In this document: positions 63,378-64,000 of the stretch, piece by piece | How positions within the stretch are numbered: position 1 is the stretch's first letter | How the letters are laid out: the number at the start of each line of letters is the position of its first letter | Assembly (NCBI RefSeq): GCF_023516505.1 | Contig: NZ_JAMGBB010000001.1 | Location: 1,860,001-1,924,000 of the forward strand | DNA: 64,000 nt | DNA from: Sphingomonas brevis | GTDB taxonomy: Bacteria > Pseudomonadota > Alphaproteobacteria > Sphingomonadales > Sphingomonadaceae | Reading direction: 5' to 3' | Position numbers and translations under genes: made by a program | The notes under the pieces: generated by a model | Told to the model about the DNA's origin: nothing | Database searches by the model: none | Seen by the model: only the letters and a program-made list of their open reading frames with translations

Positions 63378-63779
63378 GTCGGGGAGATTGAGGCTTTCAC
63401 GGAACGCGTCGTTCTCATCGGCCGGCCGCTCCAACGCTCGATGATACAATGCCGGGAGCACGGCAGCATACTCAGGCCGCTCCCTCCATACGCCCGGCTC
63501 AGCCCGAATGAGGGAAGAAAGCACATCGCCGGGATAATAGCCGCCTTCGAACAATGGGTCAGCTTCAAGCTTGGGCATGACGAAATCAAGCACGCATGGG
63601 AACCCATCGGATTGCGCGACCAGACACCCGATTTCCGCATTGGTGAGTTGGTAAAGTGGCTTCTTCCAGGACTGCCAGACTGCCTTGACCAATGGCATCG
63701 GCGCCTGTCGCGGGTCACCCGCGCTCAAACCCGTCAGTTCCTCTAGCGACAATGAAAAGTCGGTCGGTTTCTGTTTCAT
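63357..63779 (-). CDS. CdiI-like contact-dependent inhibition immunity protein
   Basis: A 140-residue soluble protein. KKPLYQLTNAEIGCLVAQSDG and LEADPLFEGGYYPGDVLSSLIR match the CdiI immunity family (KPL..LT..E...L..Q..G and DPL..G.YYPGD). No cdiA toxin or cdiB transporter is seen in the window, so it is an orphan. It overlaps the end of lysR by 21 bases. Confidence 0.8.
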   Translation of the reverse strand: MKQKPTDFSLSLEELTGLSAGDPRQAPMPLVKAVWQSWKKPLYQLTNAEIGCLVAQSDGFPCVLDFVMPKLEADPLFEGGYYPGDVLSSLIRAEPGVWRERPEYAAVLPALYHRALERPADENDAFRESLNLPDLGAASN

Positions 63780-63803
63780 TGGTCGCCGTCATCGCAGCAC
63801 GAC

Positions 63804-63837
63804 CTATTGTCCGCAATGGGTGGAAAGCTGCCGTTAG
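63804..63837. repeat. Palindromic repeat copy 11
   Basis: CTATTGTCCGC, AATGGGTGGAAA, GCTGCCGTTAG: reverse orientation with a few changes. It lies between ridA and the CdiI-like gene. Confidence 0.7.
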
Positions 63838-63845
63838 CTCTTGCC

Positions 63846-64000
63846 TATTTCTGCCTCGCGTGTGCCCAGCATTCGAGTTCAATCAAGGCGCCACCAGCCA
63901 AGCCATTCGCGCCGATGGCGCTACGGGCCGGTAGCTTGCCGATCGGGAAATAGGGAACGTAAATTGCGTTAAATGCGGGCCACTTGCTCATGTCGGAAAG
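63846..64000 (-). CDS. RidA-family protein, partial at right edge
   Basis: The C-terminal 50 residues run off the window edge. [21 protein letters not shown] and [14 protein letters not shown] match the RidA/YjgF signature (Arg for substrate binding and the E-C-W end). RidA proteins hydrolyse reactive enamines and imines. The stop is at 63846-63848. Confidence 0.85.

Noticed and set aside
63357-63779. Complete CDI toxin system
   Set aside because: Only an immunity-type protein is present; no CdiA or CdiB in the window.
40090-63837. CRISPR array
   Set aside because: The repeats are irregularly spaced by hundreds to thousands of bases, occur in both orientations, and no cas genes are present.
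1-64000. tRNA or rRNA genes
   Set aside because: No cloverleaf-like segment with a T-loop GTTCGA-type motif and acceptor stem, or rRNA signature, was found by eye.

Overview
The window is high-GC alphaproteobacterial DNA, most likely from the Sphingomonadales (Sphingomonas/Sphingomicrobium-like). The basis is the base composition, the alphaproteobacterial layout of the tad locus, the gluQ / HIG1-domain / cobalamin adenosyltransferase order, the NrsF-type anti-sigma factor with a bufferin operon, and a family of short palindromic intergenic repeats built on a CCACCCATT core. No rRNA, tRNA or CRISPR array was found. The genus is an inference.

Region 1 (0.2-6.6 kb, + strand) is a tight housekeeping block: glutamyl-Q tRNA(Asp) synthetase, a HIG1-type membrane protein, PduO-type cobalamin adenosyltransferase, the ergothioneine pair egtB-egtD, a YggT-family protein, folD, an exported NTF2-like protein and a MarC-family protein. 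Region 2 (6.6-19.3 kb) is envelope and polysaccharide biology. It holds two cassettes with similar content (large polytopic membrane protein, GtrA, family 2 glycosyltransferase, methyltransferase), separated by argG, an EF-hand protein and cfa. The second cassette (15.5-19.25 kb) looks clearly poorer in GC and is probably acquired.

Region 3 (19.25-33.7 kb, - strand) is rlmN followed by a complete tad/Flp pilus operon: flp, cpaB, cpaC, a short CpaD-position lipoprotein, tadG, two tadE-like genes, cpaE, cpaF, tadB, tadC, a TPR protein with a LytR_C-like domain, a second TPR protein, cpaA and a small exported protein. Region 4 (34.1-40 kb, - strand) has a DUF2569-like membrane protein, a family 87 glycosyltransferase, a small membrane protein and three consecutive PAP2-superfamily paralogues.

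Region 5 (40-64 kb) is an accessory mosaic of short operons in both orientations, dotted with at least eleven copies of the palindromic repeat that I did not see in the first 39 kb. Its main units are: a serine hydrolase; a CPA1 antiporter; GNAT, HAD and GST enzymes; a CcdA plus thioredoxin pair; an ECF sigma / NrsF anti-sigma pair upstream of a bufferin operon (bufA2-bufB-bufC) with a SigF-like promoter; a Tat-exported metallophosphoesterase, cupredoxin, ECF sigma and zinc-finger anti-sigma operon; a 2OG-Fe(II) oxygenase with a TSUP transporter; a trpA remnant; kynureninase; a YciI-like protein; a type II NADH dehydrogenase; an AhpD-like protein with a divergent LysR regulator; an orphan CdiI-like immunity protein; and a partial RidA gene at the right edge.

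Working together: the tad genes build a type IVc pilus. The two glycosyl cassettes probably modify lipid-linked saccharides through undecaprenyl-phosphate sugars. The bufferin and cupredoxin units are both metal or redox modules under their own ECF sigma factors.
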